Source: Pyrenopolyporus hunteri (taxonomy: Eukaryota; Ascomycota; Sordariomycetes; Xylariales; Hypoxylaceae). From it: DNA of 64,000 nucleotides. The stretch covers positions 1,612,001 to 1,676,000 of the forward strand of contig CADCXC010000004.1 in NCBI GenBank assembly GCA_902806595.1, read 5' to 3'. A program made the position numbers and the translations under genes. The notes under the pieces are model-generated. The model did no database searches. It saw only the letters and a program-made list of their open reading frames with translations, and had not been told where the DNA came from. Below are positions 32,660 through 44,558 of this stretch, piece by piece (the stretch's first letter is position 1; every line of letters begins with the position of its first letter).

Positions 32660-35600
32660 TCACAACTTCCCGCCGTTCCCACCGGCAGGACCCACCAGCT
32701 CGACCGCAGCGCCGGAGATAGCCAAGCGGCCGGTCTCTTTGACCTTGGTCTGGAAGACGACCCTGGTGGGGCTCTCCTTCCACATCTCGGTGACGAGGGT
32801 CTGGCCGGGGACGACGGTGCCGGCGAAGCGGACCTTGATGTTGCGGAAGGGGCCGAACTTCTCGTACACGGCCTTGCCCGCCACGCCCATGGTGCACAGC
32901 CCGTGCAGGATCGGCTCCTTGAACCCGCCCATCTTGGCGAAGCTCGGGTCGATGTGGAGCGGGCTAGTTAGAAAGTTAGTTGGAGGTCGTAAGAGGGTTA
33001 AATAGCGTAGGTAGGAATAATTGCTGGGAATAGGAGAAAAGAAAAACACTCACTTATAATCACCGCTAAGTCTGTAAATAGCAGCCTGATCCTCCGTCGT
33101 CGGGCTTTCAACGATAATATCCGGATGCCTCTTAGGTGGTGTATTAGGAGCGGTGACAGCGCCGCGATCCGAAGGTTTCTTCTGGCCGCCGAAGCCGCCG
33201 CAGCCGCGGAGGAAGATGGTGACCTCGTTGTAGAAGAGCTCCTCGCCGGTCTCGACGTTGACAGTGGTGACGCCGTACTTGAGGATGGCTGCATTGCCCT
33301 TGTCCACCACCTCAATCAGTTTGGGGTAGTTGTGCGTCTTAGCTGCCGTCGGGATCGGGTACTTCTTCACTTCGAGATACTGCTCGCCGTGTAGGAGCAT
33401 TGTGGGCGAGAAGTTGGGCACTATTTCTTCCATGTTGAAAGGCATCATGGTGTCGAACTGCGGAATTACACCGTAGGTAGGCAGGACCTGGAAATCGTCA
33501 TGGCCCTCATACACGTAGCGCAGTTCGGTTTTCTTGGCGCCGACACCTATGTTGTAGAGCATACTATCACGGTCCGTGTAGGTGAATTCCGTTGGCTGGG
33601 CCTTAGCAGTCAAAGCTTTCCTTTGAGCTTCGAGGTATGGGTTGCTCTCGGAAGTGTCCTAAGCAGGAAGAAATATGTTAACGTCAACTATTCAATTGTA
33701 GACTAGACTAGGACATATTATATATAGATACATGATAGTCTAAACATAGGACATCAAGGAAAGAGTAAGCTCATCATACCTTGGATGCCCCTCGCTTGTT
33801 TTCTATGTTGGCCATGACCTTCGAGATTGAGTCCTGAGCCTTCTCGGGGTGGTCTGCTCGGCCGTCGTCAAAATCGACGATTTTAGCCCAGTTCTTAGCC
33901 ACCTCTTCGGGAACAAGCTTGACATCTACTGGGAAGCCAACACCTCCAGACCGTTGCCACCTTGTTCGGCCGCACCAACCGCTACCCACTTCATACAGGT
34001 AGCCCGTGGGGTTCTTGGGAACCTTGTCGCTGCAAAGAGCAAGAACAAGAGGAGCAATGTAGTCGGGCTTGAAGGCTTGCACGAGCTCCTCGGGTAGGAT
34101 GGTTCGTGTCATGGCCGTTCCAGCGTTGGGAGCAATGGTGTTGCAGTAGATGTTGTATTTGGCGCCCTCAAGAGCGATTGTGCGAGAGAATCCGAGGATA
34201 CCGGCTTTCTGCGATCAATTAGATATCGACCTCATCTGTGCTTGATAATTCTGTTGTAACTTACCGCCGCCGCATAGTTAGCTTGTCCAAAGTTACCATA
34301 AATACCGCTGGTCGACGTAGTGTTTATGATACGTCCGTACTTCTGCTTCAGGAAGTACGGCCAGGCCGCCTTGGTTACCTTATATGTGCTTCGGAGATGG
34401 ACGTTTATAACTGGGTCCCAAAGGCTGTCATCCATGTTGCTGAATGACTTATCTCGGAGGATGCCGGCGTTATTGATAACGATATCAATGCGACCGAAGG
34501 CGTCGATGGCTGCCTTCACGACCTTGTCGCCATCTTCGGAGGACGCCTTAACGCCAACTGCCTTGCCGCCTGACTTCTTGATCTCCTCGACGACGGTGTC
34601 GGGATCTACCAAGTCGTTCACAACGACCGACGCGCCGTGCTTAGCGAAGGCCAAGCAGTAGGCGCGTCCGATACCAGCGCCGCCGCCTGTGACCAGGGCC
34701 ACGCGTCCGGTGAAGTCCAGAGTTTCGCCCTGCTCATTCGGTCCCATCTTCATCGACTCTTCGAGGAGACTTAAGAAGTCATTGGCACCGGTCGGGTACT
34801 GGGGATTAGAGAAATCGATCACCTTGTCCCATTTCTTAAGAATGGCACCAGGTGTGTAGCTGTCGTCTGCCTTGAGGAGAAGACCGCTCGACCTCTCCCA
34901 CCTCAGCTTCGCAACATGGCCACCGCCGACCTCAAAAATGCCACCGTTCTCTTTAGTGTTGCTCTTGTGAACCAAAACCGCGACGAGAGGGACGACCCAG
35001 TCGGGCTTCAGGTTTTCCAAGACGTCCGGAGGCATAACGGTCTGGGTCAGGCGACTCGCGGCTATGGGAGCGATGACGTTTGAGATGATATTGTATTTGG
35101 CGCCCTCCTTAGCGAGAGTCTCGGTGAAGCCGACCATAGCCAACTTGGCGGCTGAGTAGTTGGCCTGGCCGAAGCTGCCAAACAATCCGGCGGCAGAACT
35201 GGTGTTGATTACACGGCCATACTTCTGCTTACGGAAATATGGCCAAGCTGCACGCGCGCACTTGTAAGAACCCTTGACGTGTACTTTCATAATCAGATCC
35301 CAATCCTCATCCGTCATGTTCTTGAAGCTGATATCTCGTAGGATACCGGCGTTGTTTAACAGGACATCGATTCGGCCGAATGCCTTGATGGCTGTATCGA
35401 TGATTCTGTCGCCATTTTCGACGCTGTCGTAGTTGGCTACTGCCTGACCGCCAGCAGCTTTGATTTCGTTTACGACCAGATCGGCAGCCTGTAAATCAAT
35501 ACGGCGAATATGTTAGCATGGGCATCGTGCGACTAGCATAATCGAAAAGGCGGTTTAAGCTTCACTTTACCTTTGTCGAATTACCCTCGCCTTTAAACGA

Positions 35601-35729
35601 GCCTCCGAGGTCATTGACGACGACCTTAGCTCCTCTCGAGGCGAAGAAAAGAGCATATGCCTTGCCTAAGCCACCTCCAGCTCCGGTAACGACGACAACT
35701 TGGTCGTCGAAGCGCAATTCGTTCGCCAT
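32660..35729 (-). CDS. fox2: Peroxisomal multifunctional beta-oxidation enzyme Fox2 (906 aa)
   Basis: Five exons join in phase: 35729-35571, 35488-34265, 34208-33780, 33658-33054 and 32963-32660. Two tandem SDR domains are present, with cofactor motifs VTGAGGGLG and VTGGGAGIG and catalytic YSAAK and YAAAK. The second YxxxK is split by the exon 2/3 junction. The C-terminal third is a hot-dog-fold 2-enoyl-CoA hydratase 2 domain (LHGLCTMGVAGKAV). The protein converts trans-2-enoyl-CoA through the D-3-hydroxyacyl intermediate to 3-ketoacyl-CoA. It ends GGKL, so the terminal tripeptide GKL is a weaker match to the PTS1 consensus than SKL or AKL. Length is as usual for fungal Fox2. No defect is seen. 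Confidence 0.96.
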
Positions 35730-36160
35730 CGTGCTGAAGCTATGAGGTGGATCGTGTTAAGGGGAAATTGGGGGAGGAGGGAGAAAATGAGAAAGATGGG
35801 ATGGAAACTGCGACGATAGATGAAGTATTATTTGTATGACGGAAGATGACTTATATTACACGGTGAGCATGTTTAAGAGGAAGTGTGGAACTCGATGACA
35901 AAGTAAAAATAAGACAGTTAGAACCTTTTAGGTGTTCTCGTTCCTGGCAATAAAGAAAGAGCTGGTCAATGTGCCGCTTTGCATGTCCGGCTATTCAGCC
36001 GAGGCAGCTTCGAACGAGCTGCCAGGAATGCCGAGGGGCCCATGATGCTCCACATGACGAGGTTACCATGCTCGTCTAACCCGGTCCCCACCGCCTAGTG
36101 CCTCTCCACGGATTACCTCTCACTCTAATCCCCGAATTTTTATGTATTAATTACACACTA
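35730..36160. promoter_or_regulatory. Fox2 upstream region
   Basis: About 430 bp between the Fox2 start and the transposon. The GC-normal sequence changes abruptly at the element edge. A CCTCGG-type fatty-acid response element (Far/FAR1 core) is a plausible expectation for this gene; GCCGAGGCAG at 35997-36006 contains the reverse complement CCGAGG. Its function is inference. Confidence 0.4.
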
Positions 36161-37190
36161 CCTTAGCGTCTTTAGGGGGGTTAGTTAAACCGTATATATT
36201 TGACTCAATTAAACTTTTTGGTATATATATTATTTAATTAATTAAACCGTTTATTAATTTAAGGTTATAAAAATTAAATCGTTTATTTAATACGTAATAT
36301 ATATATTATTTAAATATTATACGTTTTATTTATTTCGAACGTTTAATTAAAAAAATCGTTTAGATATCGTTTAATTAAATAAGCCGTATATATATAATTT
36401 AATCGAATAAAAATTTATTTTTTTAAACGTTTTAAAATTTAAAATTATTTAATTTAATTAAAATTATTTAAATTAATTAAAATTATTTAAATTAATTTAA
36501 TTAATTTAATCGATTATTTTAATTATTATAAATCGTATTAATTATATCGATTATATCGATTTATTTTAATTATTTTAATTATTTTAAATAATTTTAATTT
36601 TTAAAAAAATATAATAATACGTATTTATTTTTTTTTATTTATTAAATATATATATATTTTAATATTATATTAAAATTTATACGCGTAATTTTAAACTTTT
36701 ATAATTAATTTAATAAATTTATAAATTAATTAATTAAATTAATATAACGTAAATCGTAACTTAAAATTTAAATATAATAAAAAATAAAATATTTATAATT
36801 CGAAAATATACGAAAAAAAAAATATAATTTTTATAAAAAATTATAAAAATTATATTTTTTTATTTTTATTTTTATATATTTATATATATACGTATACGTA
36901 TACGTATATTAAAAATATATATACGTATATTAAAATTAAACGATTTAATTTAAATTAAACGATTTAATTTAAATTAAACCGTTTAATTTTATTAAAACGT
37001 TTTAAAAAAAAATACGTTTAATATAAAAAACGTTTTTTTTTAATATATGCGTTAAGTTTTTAATGAGTGGTTTAATATGGTTTAACGTGTAAATTCTTTT
37101 TACTCGAACCTTTTCATTTGTTTTTTTAAACCGCTCATTCTTTTAAACCATATATATACGGTTTAGCTAACCCCCCCAAAGACGCTAAGG
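36161..37190. mobile_element. TA-flanked inverted-repeat DNA transposon, RIP-decayed, non-autonomous
   Basis: The two ends are inverted copies of each other over about 38 bp. They begin CCTTAGCGTCTTT and continue through a G7-like run, TTAG, TAAACCGTATATAT, with two differences. TA dinucleotides flank both ends (36159-36160 and 37191-37192), as expected for a Tc1/mariner/Fot-type target site. The interior is nearly pure A/T and no reading frame survives. Both TIR differences place A or T on the left where the right end has G or C, consistent with transition mutation. At 1030 bp it is shorter than Fot1-type autonomous elements, so it is a deletion derivative or MITE. In 36,241-36,420 I counted 12 C on the plus strand, of which 10 precede G. 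Confidence 0.85.
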
Positions 37191-38381
37191 TACCTGGTAG
37201 GTAGCTAGCACTGGCTACGCTTCTATGTACGCGCCCTCCAGAGCACTGCGCGTCAATTGAGGAAATAGCTAGTAATTGAGTATTTATCGGGACCAACAAG
37301 CACTATCTCTCAATATAGTCTCGGAAGTTTACTATACAGAGTAAAGAAAGAATTCATGCAAATCATGAATGTTTTAAATACTTGTTCTCGGGTAGAGGAT
37401 ATACGTAATATAGCGTATTTCGCAACAATTCTCTTGGTTGATAGGTACCTACTCAGTGCCTGGAGGGAGCATGGATGCGTACATCATCGGTGCTACATGT
37501 AGAGGTAGCAAGCACACATTCACATGTCGAAGTAGCCCCGTAGTGTACAACTACAGATGTACCTTGAGATGCTTACCTCCGCCGACGGAAGCTGGATGAG
37601 GTCATGCGAACGTTACTCACTATCACGTGTAAGTATTCTTTCGCTAATGTATAAATAAGTACCTAGTAGTTTTTCCTATTAAGCACTGTTATAGAAGAGA
37701 CGAAAGTTAATCTTCGGGATTCCACTGTTCGGCTATTTAATTGATAGTAAACTCGAGTCTTAATGATTAACCGTTCCAACTGATGGCGAGAGCCGAAGTT
37801 CTGATTTGCCGTTCTTACGGGATGCTAGAACTTCCCTAGGTACCTATGTACCTAGTCTCAATTTCTAGTAACTAACCTAACCCGCTGCCATTATAATGAT
37901 GAATGAGGCTCAAACTCAGCAAATCGGTCCAATTTAAATAGTAGATAATAAACCTGTCGAGTTTCATTGGAGGGTTCATTCTGCTAATCCATTGGTTTAT
38001 ACGGAATCAACTCCTGAGGATACCTCAGTAGAGAGACGTTTGTACACAAAAGCCGTAGTCCCAACAGCTGTATAACAGGTACCTTATATAATCCGAGATC
38101 CTTCAATGTTGACCAACTCCCTCCCCCGCATTTCCCCAACCGCTACCGCCTTAGCCCGGAAAACAGAGGCTAATAGCATGTATACGCTGAATACTTCTAT
38201 GAATACACCCGTCACAACGCGCTACCAGCTAGAAACGCCTTGCATAGGACGCACGTAACGCTCCTTGTCCGAAGTAACGATAATCAACAACCCGAATAAC
38301 CGATCATACTGCGCCCTCAGCCGCACCCAAGCCCGATCAGGAGAAAGCCGGTCTAGCCGAGAGACAAACGCGTCTGTTGAA
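37191..38381. other. Intergenic region between transposon and Tda10 gene
   Basis: No gene is supported. TACCTAGGTAC-type motifs occur near 37188-37205 and 37838-37853. Confidence 0.45.
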
Positions 38382-39332
38382 ATGTCTACAGGTATAATCG
38401 ACGACAAGAGCCCTATATGTATACCATTTATACTAGAGCGATACAAGGACTACAAGGCGTCGAATACTACAAAACCCTTTATTATCGGACTGAATGGCGT
38501 ACAGGGCGCCGGTAAGACCACCCTGGTAAATGCACTCGCCTCAAAACTTCAGGACGACGAGGGTCTGCAGACGCTAGTCTGCAGCATCGACGACTTTTAT
38601 CTGCGCCACGAGGATCAGAAGGCTCTGGCAGAGTCTCACCCGGACAACCAGTTGGTCCAGGTTCGAGGCGAGCCAGGTACGGCAGCATTCTCACAAGCCA
38701 AAAGACCGTTGCTTTTCATCCGTTCCTAATATTACAGTTATGTAGGCACTCATGATATAAAACTAGCTCGAGACTTCTTTACGGCCTTGTGCGATGGCCA
38801 GCCGGTCAAGGTTCCTCAATATGACAAATCCGCCTATTCGGGTCAGGGCGACAGAGTCCCAGAATCGCAATGGAACACGGTCAACGGCCCTGGTCAACCC
38901 AAAATCCAGGTAGTCATCTTCGAGGGCTGGTGCGTTGGTTTTCGACAGTTGAGCCCCGTCGAGCTGTCGCTCAAATGGAACGTGCCAAGCAGGACCCTAC
39001 ACCGGCACCCTCTAGAGCACCTAAACTTTATCAATGAACGTCTCCGGGACTACGACGCCATCACAGATATGTTTGACGCCTTCATCCACATCGACGCCGA
39101 AGACACCGAGTGGGTATACGACTGGAGGTTAGAGCAGGAAGCAATGTTGCGGCAGCAAAAGGGGACTGGTATGACGGACGACCAGGTCGTCAAGTTTGTC
39201 GATGCTTATTATCCTGCGTATGAACTCTTCTCTGACAAGTTGAGAAGCGGGCTGTTCCCAAACAAGCCGAGATGTCAGCTGAGATTAGTCGTCGGCAAGG
39301 ATCGGAAAGTTAAGCAGACGGTCGTAATTTGA
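38382..39332 (+). CDS. tda10: Tda10/glycerate-kinase-like P-loop kinase (293 aa)
   Basis: Two exons, 38382-38676 and 38746-39332, joined as RGEPG-THDIKLARDF. The Walker A loop GVQGAGKTT lies near residue 50, and CSIDDFYLRHEDQ follows as the phosphoacceptor/Mg-binding strand. PQYDKSA and VVIFEGWCVGF are also present. This set matches yeast Tda10 (YGR205W) and plant D-glycerate 3-kinase, relatives of phosphoribulokinase and uridine kinase. Yeast Tda10 has been described as ATP-binding with an unsettled substrate. The open frame extends upstream to a TTG, but the ATG chosen gives the family's length. It is convergent with the next gene, 283 bp between stops. Confidence 0.9.
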
Positions 39333-39615
39333 TACGCGGGAAGCAAGTGGGTATCTTACCAAATAGCCTCACTTAATGTGAAAAGCCTGGTAACATAGTT
39401 CCTCGTTCTCCGTGAAGTATCGATCCGAAAGAGCAAACGCCCCAGCTCCAGCCCCATGGTGCGGGATTAGTAGCAAACTCTACTACCCAAGCTGTCGTAC
39501 AATCGTAAAATCATCCCTAGCGACACCTTTGAAATCCGAGTTCATAAGAGTCTGCCGATCCACGACACTCCTAGGTTACCGAAGGCCCGTGGTACCACTT
39601 GCTTACTCATCTGCT

Positions 39616-41235
39616 TCAATCGAACTCCTTCCCTATCATCATACCCTCTCCCTCACTTTTGAGTTTAGCGAGAGTGTCGTCGATCGTATGCATCTTATTC
39701 CTGACAGCTTCGCCTCGTTCGGCAATCTCGTTCTCGAAGCCCTCTATCAATGTTCGCTTTGCTTTCCTGGCGTCTCTAAAACGTTGCATAATCTCACTAA
39801 ACCTCTCTAGGAACCAATCTCCAGAGGCTTCCCAGTCCTTGACGGGCATCTTGGAGAAAAACTCCATCTGGCTAGCTTGGTCCTTATCAGAGAAGTGATC
39901 TAGTTTCTCGGGCAAAGTGCCTCGGGGTGGTCCTATCGCAGATTGTGCCTCCGCTTGGGCTGGGTCGAAGTCGAACGCCTCATCCCTTAGTTCCGAATAG
40001 TCCATTGCTGCTAGAGTCCCATCATCGTAGTCCAGCTCGTATTGTCGTTTCCTCGAATTAGAGAGGCGTTTTTCCACTGACGGACGAGGCATAGCGCTTT
40101 CGTGAAGTCCTAGCCTGCCGTTGCTATTGGTGGCCTTGGCGAAGAGCTGCCGATTAAGCTGTGTTTTAGGTTTGGCGACTGGCTTCGGTGCGGGCTGTGG
40201 AGCAACGCTCTCGTCCTCCGACTCGTCCGGGTGACTGATCATAGGGGTATCGGTGTCGGCAAAAATAGTTGAGCGGTGGGCTTCCTGTTGTGTCTTGACT
40301 CTTAAGTGTACTGACTGTTCTGATCTTACATCGTCTAAATCGTTCTCGGAACCCTGGTAGGCCTGACGTGGAGGTGAGGGTATGATGTTCTCCTGGGGGT
40401 AAGCAGCTCTTTCAGAGAAGGAACCGCGGCGGTTAGTACGTAAAGCCAGCGCTTTCGGATGATGAAGCCGCTTAGCAGAAGGTGTCTTTTCTGGGCTCGT
40501 CGGATACCCTTCTGAGTCCTGGTCGGGTTCCGGAGATGATATTCCCTTTAGTCCGCCGCGGTGATTCCTAGCATCCGGCGTCGAAGCGCTTCTAGTAAGG
40601 GGACCACCTACTACGTCTATCATGCCGTTCGGTCCTATAATAAATGGGGCATGCTGATCCGGTATACCGGCCTGGTTCTTCGCGGGGAGACGAGGGCGTG
40701 GGGTCTGTCCCCTCGCCTGGTAGGGGGCGGACGTCCGAAAAGGCACCCGATACATGGAGGTAACTGCCGGGCTCGCGTCAACGTTACTAGCGGTGTCACT
40801 GAACATAGAACCATCTACAGTCGACCCTTCCCAAAACGGTGCTGGCTTCCGCGAAGATTGAATAGGTTCTGAGGCAACGGTTCTCGTCCGGGTTGTGCTA
40901 AATGACGTCTCTCGTGCGTGTCCAGGACGACCGGCAGGAACGGGTAGCCGGGCGGCGGCGGCGGTGGCAGCTCTGTTGGAATTGGCATTGATTATAGGTG
41001 CGCGAGATCGTGGGGGTGAGTTCTGCTTAGTTTCTGCTGCTTGGGCTAGCTGCGTCGCCGAAGGCGCAGGTTGAGGTAAATAGACGTGGCGTTGGGGAAG
41101 ATGACTTTGGCCGTCATGTCCCGATGCCGAGCCGGGTCCAGCGGGAGTAGGTTGACCGCTAGGGAGTCCATTGCTGGTAACCCAAGCTTGCATTTTCGTT
41201 TTCGAATGTTTGAGGAATTGGCTTGCTGGTGGCAT
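39616..41235 (-). CDS. ecm11: Ecm11-domain protein (539 aa)
   Basis: Intronless. Residues 1-380 are low-complexity, rich in Pro, Ser and Gln with basic patches. The C-terminal 140 residues are compact: YELDYDDGTLAAMDYSELRD, then FDFDP, then FFSKMPVKDWEASGDWFLERF. A long charged helix follows, giving a likely coiled coil. This arrangement matches the ECM11 domain. Yeast Ecm11 works with Gmc2 in the synaptonemal complex central element and is SUMOylated. Filamentous fungal relatives are much longer and poorly studied, so a meiotic role is inference. The start could be the ATG 15 codons upstream (41280), which adds MCLSFRSFTKSTPVQ; MPPASQFLKHSK looks more natural. Confidence 0.7.
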   Translation of the reverse strand: MPPASQFLKHSKTKMQAWVTSNGLPSGQPTPAGPGSASGHDGQSHLPQRHVYLPQPAPSATQLAQAAETKQNSPPRSRAPIINANSNRAATAAAARLPVPAGRPGHARETSFSTTRTRTVASEPIQSSRKPAPFWEGSTVDGSMFSDTASNVDASPAVTSMYRVPFRTSAPYQARGQTPRPRLPAKNQAGIPDQHAPFIIGPNGMIDVVGGPLTRSASTPDARNHRGGLKGISSPEPDQDSEGYPTSPEKTPSAKRLHHPKALALRTNRRGSFSERAAYPQENIIPSPPRQAYQGSENDLDDVRSEQSVHLRVKTQQEAHRSTIFADTDTPMISHPDESEDESVAPQPAPKPVAKPKTQLNRQLFAKATNSNGRLGLHESAMPRPSVEKRLSNSRKRQYELDYDDGTLAAMDYSELRDEAFDFDPAQAEAQSAIGPPRGTLPEKLDHFSDKDQASQMEFFSKMPVKDWEASGDWFLERFSEIMQRFRDARKAKRTLIEGFENEIAERGEAVRNKMHTIDDTLAKLKSEGEGMMIGKEFD

Positions 41236-42614
41236 CTGAACGGGGGTAGATTTGGTGAAGCTCCGGAAGGAAAGACACATAAGCTGAGTTTGTTTACTTT
41301 TCGTAAGCTGCGACTATATTCATTACGCGTTCAATGGCTGCGAGGCATGTGTGGTCCAATGTTGACGTGTTTGACCGCGGATGGTAGTTGGGAAAAACGG
41401 GTGGACGACAAGCAGACGACAAGCAGACGACAGGCGGAGAGGTTAAGCTTGACTGTTATGTATTATGCCGCCATCCTGCCCAATGCGACAACGAGGTTGG
41501 GTCGCAATGTTCACTGGCGAGGCATGAGGATGTCCTGGATGCAGAGGGAAGTAGGACGGTCCAATGGGTTGAGATGGTGAAATGCCCAGGTGGCCGACTG
41601 GCGGGGAATTGTTGGAAGAAAGCTTTGGATTGAAGAAGCCTCGCGACTGCCTTCAATTTGCTGCACGTTGTTTAGTGAGTTTTCGGCGCGTCTACGCAGC
41701 ACAGCACGTCCGTATGCATAAAGGTTTCCAGGTAGCACCTATCTCTGCATATTTCTGCATAGATTCTGCATAAGGTCCTGCGTAATACATGGCATGTGTC
41801 TGAGCTCCTGCCGCGTTAGGTGGAAGGGTGGAACCCTGATGAGAGCCATTTATAGGGGGCCCGTGCCCTCCCCTGCTGCGCACGGGTCTCCCCCGGATTC
41901 CTCTTCAGAACTTCCCAGGACTTACCCCCACGACCTCTTCCACATCCCGCCCCCCAACTAATCTCCAGGCCAATGTCGTTTAAGAGGTCGCCTCACCTCG
42001 TCTCTTTTCTTTCTAGATGCGCTAGATGACTTGTCCTGCATGACCTTCTCGCCATTTGTGCCCCCCTTGGACCATTCAACTATCACGAAGCGTCTAACTA
42101 CCTGTTTGGAAGGTCCAAATTGCACGATTCTTCCCGATGCAATACCACCTGGCTCGCGTCTAAGTCTTCATGGCCGTTGGGCACCAGACAAGCCTGTTCT
42201 CCAGGGCTTTTGTTGAGCATCCTCAGGTTGCTCCATTCGAGCCTCTCATCGTTCATCGCGGCACGGAGCTCTCCACTCCTATTGCTCCTGTTCCCATGTA
42301 CATGCGATGCGAGCACGGAGTTCAGACGGCAAACGTGGTGGAGTGACTTCATTTCAATTTCCGTGGTTTGAGTCCAATCGATCTATCGCGAGGCTAATTC
42401 GAGGCTAGTGAGACGGGCCAGCTTTCCATCCAGTATTTCCATCAAAGAAATCTCACTAGACAATCACGGACCCCTTTCTCAAGCCACCACCTTTTTCATA
42501 TATACGAGGTTCACTACGATACTCGGTGTTAGTGGTTCTCGAGTACGCCAAGACTAAGGTGCCTCTATGAGTTGTTCTTGGGCCTGTTCCATGAGACCCT
42601 GGATCCGGGTCGGG
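41236..42614. other. Intergenic region
   Basis: No gene is supported. A 9-bp direct repeat (GACAAGCAG-like, three copies) lies near 41405-41433, and tetranucleotide TTTCTGCATA-like repeats near 41745-41775. Several short open frames have no recognisable content. Confidence 0.45.
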
Positions 42615-43832
42615 TCAAATGGAAGTGACAACACATGCTTGAAGTGACAAGAGGGCCACGAAACGGCTATGAAATGCACTCACCAGCCGTGTTGGATTCC
42701 TTCCAGATATATGCACCTTTCTCTCGTCTGTGCACCTGATACCCCTGACTGATGTACCAGTCTTCATTGGCGATCTACATCGACACAGCTTAGGATAGAC
42801 ACACTTTCTGGCAGAGCCGTGACGACTTACCGCTGGCGCAGGAATACTTCCTTCTCCGTATAGGACGTTTCGTAGCTCAGGGTCGGTCTGCATCTCCCTA
42901 GATAAGGTATCCAGGGCTACTACTTTGGCGTTTAACGGGTCCCGTGTGACCAGTTCCTCGATTTTAGACGTAGCGCCGGCACCAAGCCCAGCCCCGTGCA
43001 GTGCCCGCGATATGTAAAGTTGATGAAGCCAAACTGTTCCGGGGGTTGGAAGATCCATTTTCCTATCCTCTTCGGGCTCATGGATGTCGACGGCAACGTG
43101 ACCAATGGGGATGAACTCTACTGTAGTTGGCTGCCGCGGAACAAGCCGAACTTGTGCTGCCGTATCTCTTAGAGGGGTCGACTCCTTTTCATACATTTCT
43201 TAGCTTGTCCAACTACAATATAATTTAGCGACCACGACATACCTCCGGATACGCTCCAATATGCTTCTCGATCATCTTCTCTTTGTCCGGAAAGGCATCC
43301 GAAAGGATCTGATCAATCAGCTGCCGAAAAATTAATATGGGATAACGTTACTCACAATCCAGTAGAATATCTTTCCGCCTTTCTTTGCGGTCTCTACCCA
43401 CTACACAATCTAGTATTAGAAACTACCATACACGGGAAGTTTCGGGGCCCATTGGGAAACTTCGAGTCAGAATCATTAAAGCCGTGCCGAGAGTTTGCCG
43501 CCCTCGGACACCCCACCGGGAATGTCCGCGGGTACGCGGTTTATCTTTTGAGTTGTAACAGACATTGGTGAGAGTCGTTATAGATATACTTACCGATGGC
43601 ACTTCCTCGGCCCTCCACCCGCAGGCGACACGTTGGATGTACATCCTCTGAACATGTTCTGGGCTTAAGGGGTCCCAGGGAATTAACTGCCCGGGATTGA
43701 AATATTAGCACCATTTCCCGGCATAGTTGATCACAGTAGTAGCGATGATATCGACACTAGTGCACTACAAGATGAAGAGAAGGCCTCAAGAAGGAAACGA
43801 ACCTCTACTTTCCAACCATGTTTGGACGCCAT
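42615..43832 (-). CDS. GNAT-family N-acetyltransferase, multi-exon (3' end and one junction uncertain)
   Basis: Small exons read in phase: MASKHGWKVE (43832-43803); then LIPWDPLSPEHVQRMYIQRV ending EEVPS; then WVETAKKGGKIFYWI; then LIDQILSDAFPDKEKMIEKH ending AYPE. The next exon carries TTVEFIPIGHVAVDI, WLHQLYISRALHGAGLGAGA and SKIEELV. The last clear exon reads IANEDWYISQGYQVHRREKG followed by AYIWKES. The Q/R-x-x-G-x-G/A acetyl-CoA loop is visible as GAGLGAG, and the NEDWY block closes the fold. Substrate is unknown. The junction after AYPE does not join in phase to MYEKESTPLRD; it works only through a CAG acceptor just before PTTVEF, or the genome or sequence carries a frameshift. I place the stop at 42615 provisionally. 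Confidence 0.75.
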
Positions 43833-44558
43833 GACCAGCAGATGCAACGACTAAAGGTACTAGTGATAGGTGATGCTGCACTCAGTTGCTCATAGTGATA
43901 GATGCATCTAGGGGATTCGGGATTGTTTAAATGAAAGGTCACAGGCATGAGCTATACTATGTATGACCGACCTAGGCAGGCCCCTGTTATCACGATGTGG
44001 AACACCGATGTGGAATACCGATACGAAGCGCCCGGGTTCGATGCGCATATCTGAGTCATTCGCCGCGATCATACATATATCACTCAGCTATGTCACGCAG
44101 CTTGCGTTTACGACCGACGTTGGTCTCGTTCGCATAAGCGCTAGCATTCCAGCAGCCACCTTATTCAATAGGCTATTTCGGGGGGTTTCAAGTATAACTG
44201 ACGGCAAGTTATATGTATAGGGGATACGGGTATGTAACTAAGACCTATCCGACCTCGGCCGAACTACGTTGATGTTGGGGCGCGGTATCTAGGACTTCGT
44301 CCAGCCTACATAGCCCCTCCCGCGCTTCAATTCCGCATTCGCGGTATTCCGGACGTTAATGCCGCCGTCTGCCGGCTAAGCTTTATCAGATCCGCAACGT
44401 CACAGCTACGAATCATTGAGCATCAAGCAGATCCACCCAACTATCTTACCTCGGGCACCTAAAGCACATAGTCCCCAAGGTTCCATAGGGGCCGTTGATC
44501 TAGGAGGCTAGGCTCAGGAACGGTTACCCAATGCGAACTCGTCTCACTTTTACTCGCT
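43833..44558. promoter_or_regulatory. Divergent upstream region
   Basis: Head-to-head promoters of the acetyltransferase and flavin-reductase-like genes. No coding region is supported. Confidence 0.4.

Noticed and set aside
36161..37190. Mitochondrial DNA insertion or centromere fragment, because of very high A/T
   Set aside because: TIRs with flanking TA define the edges exactly, so a transposon explains it better.
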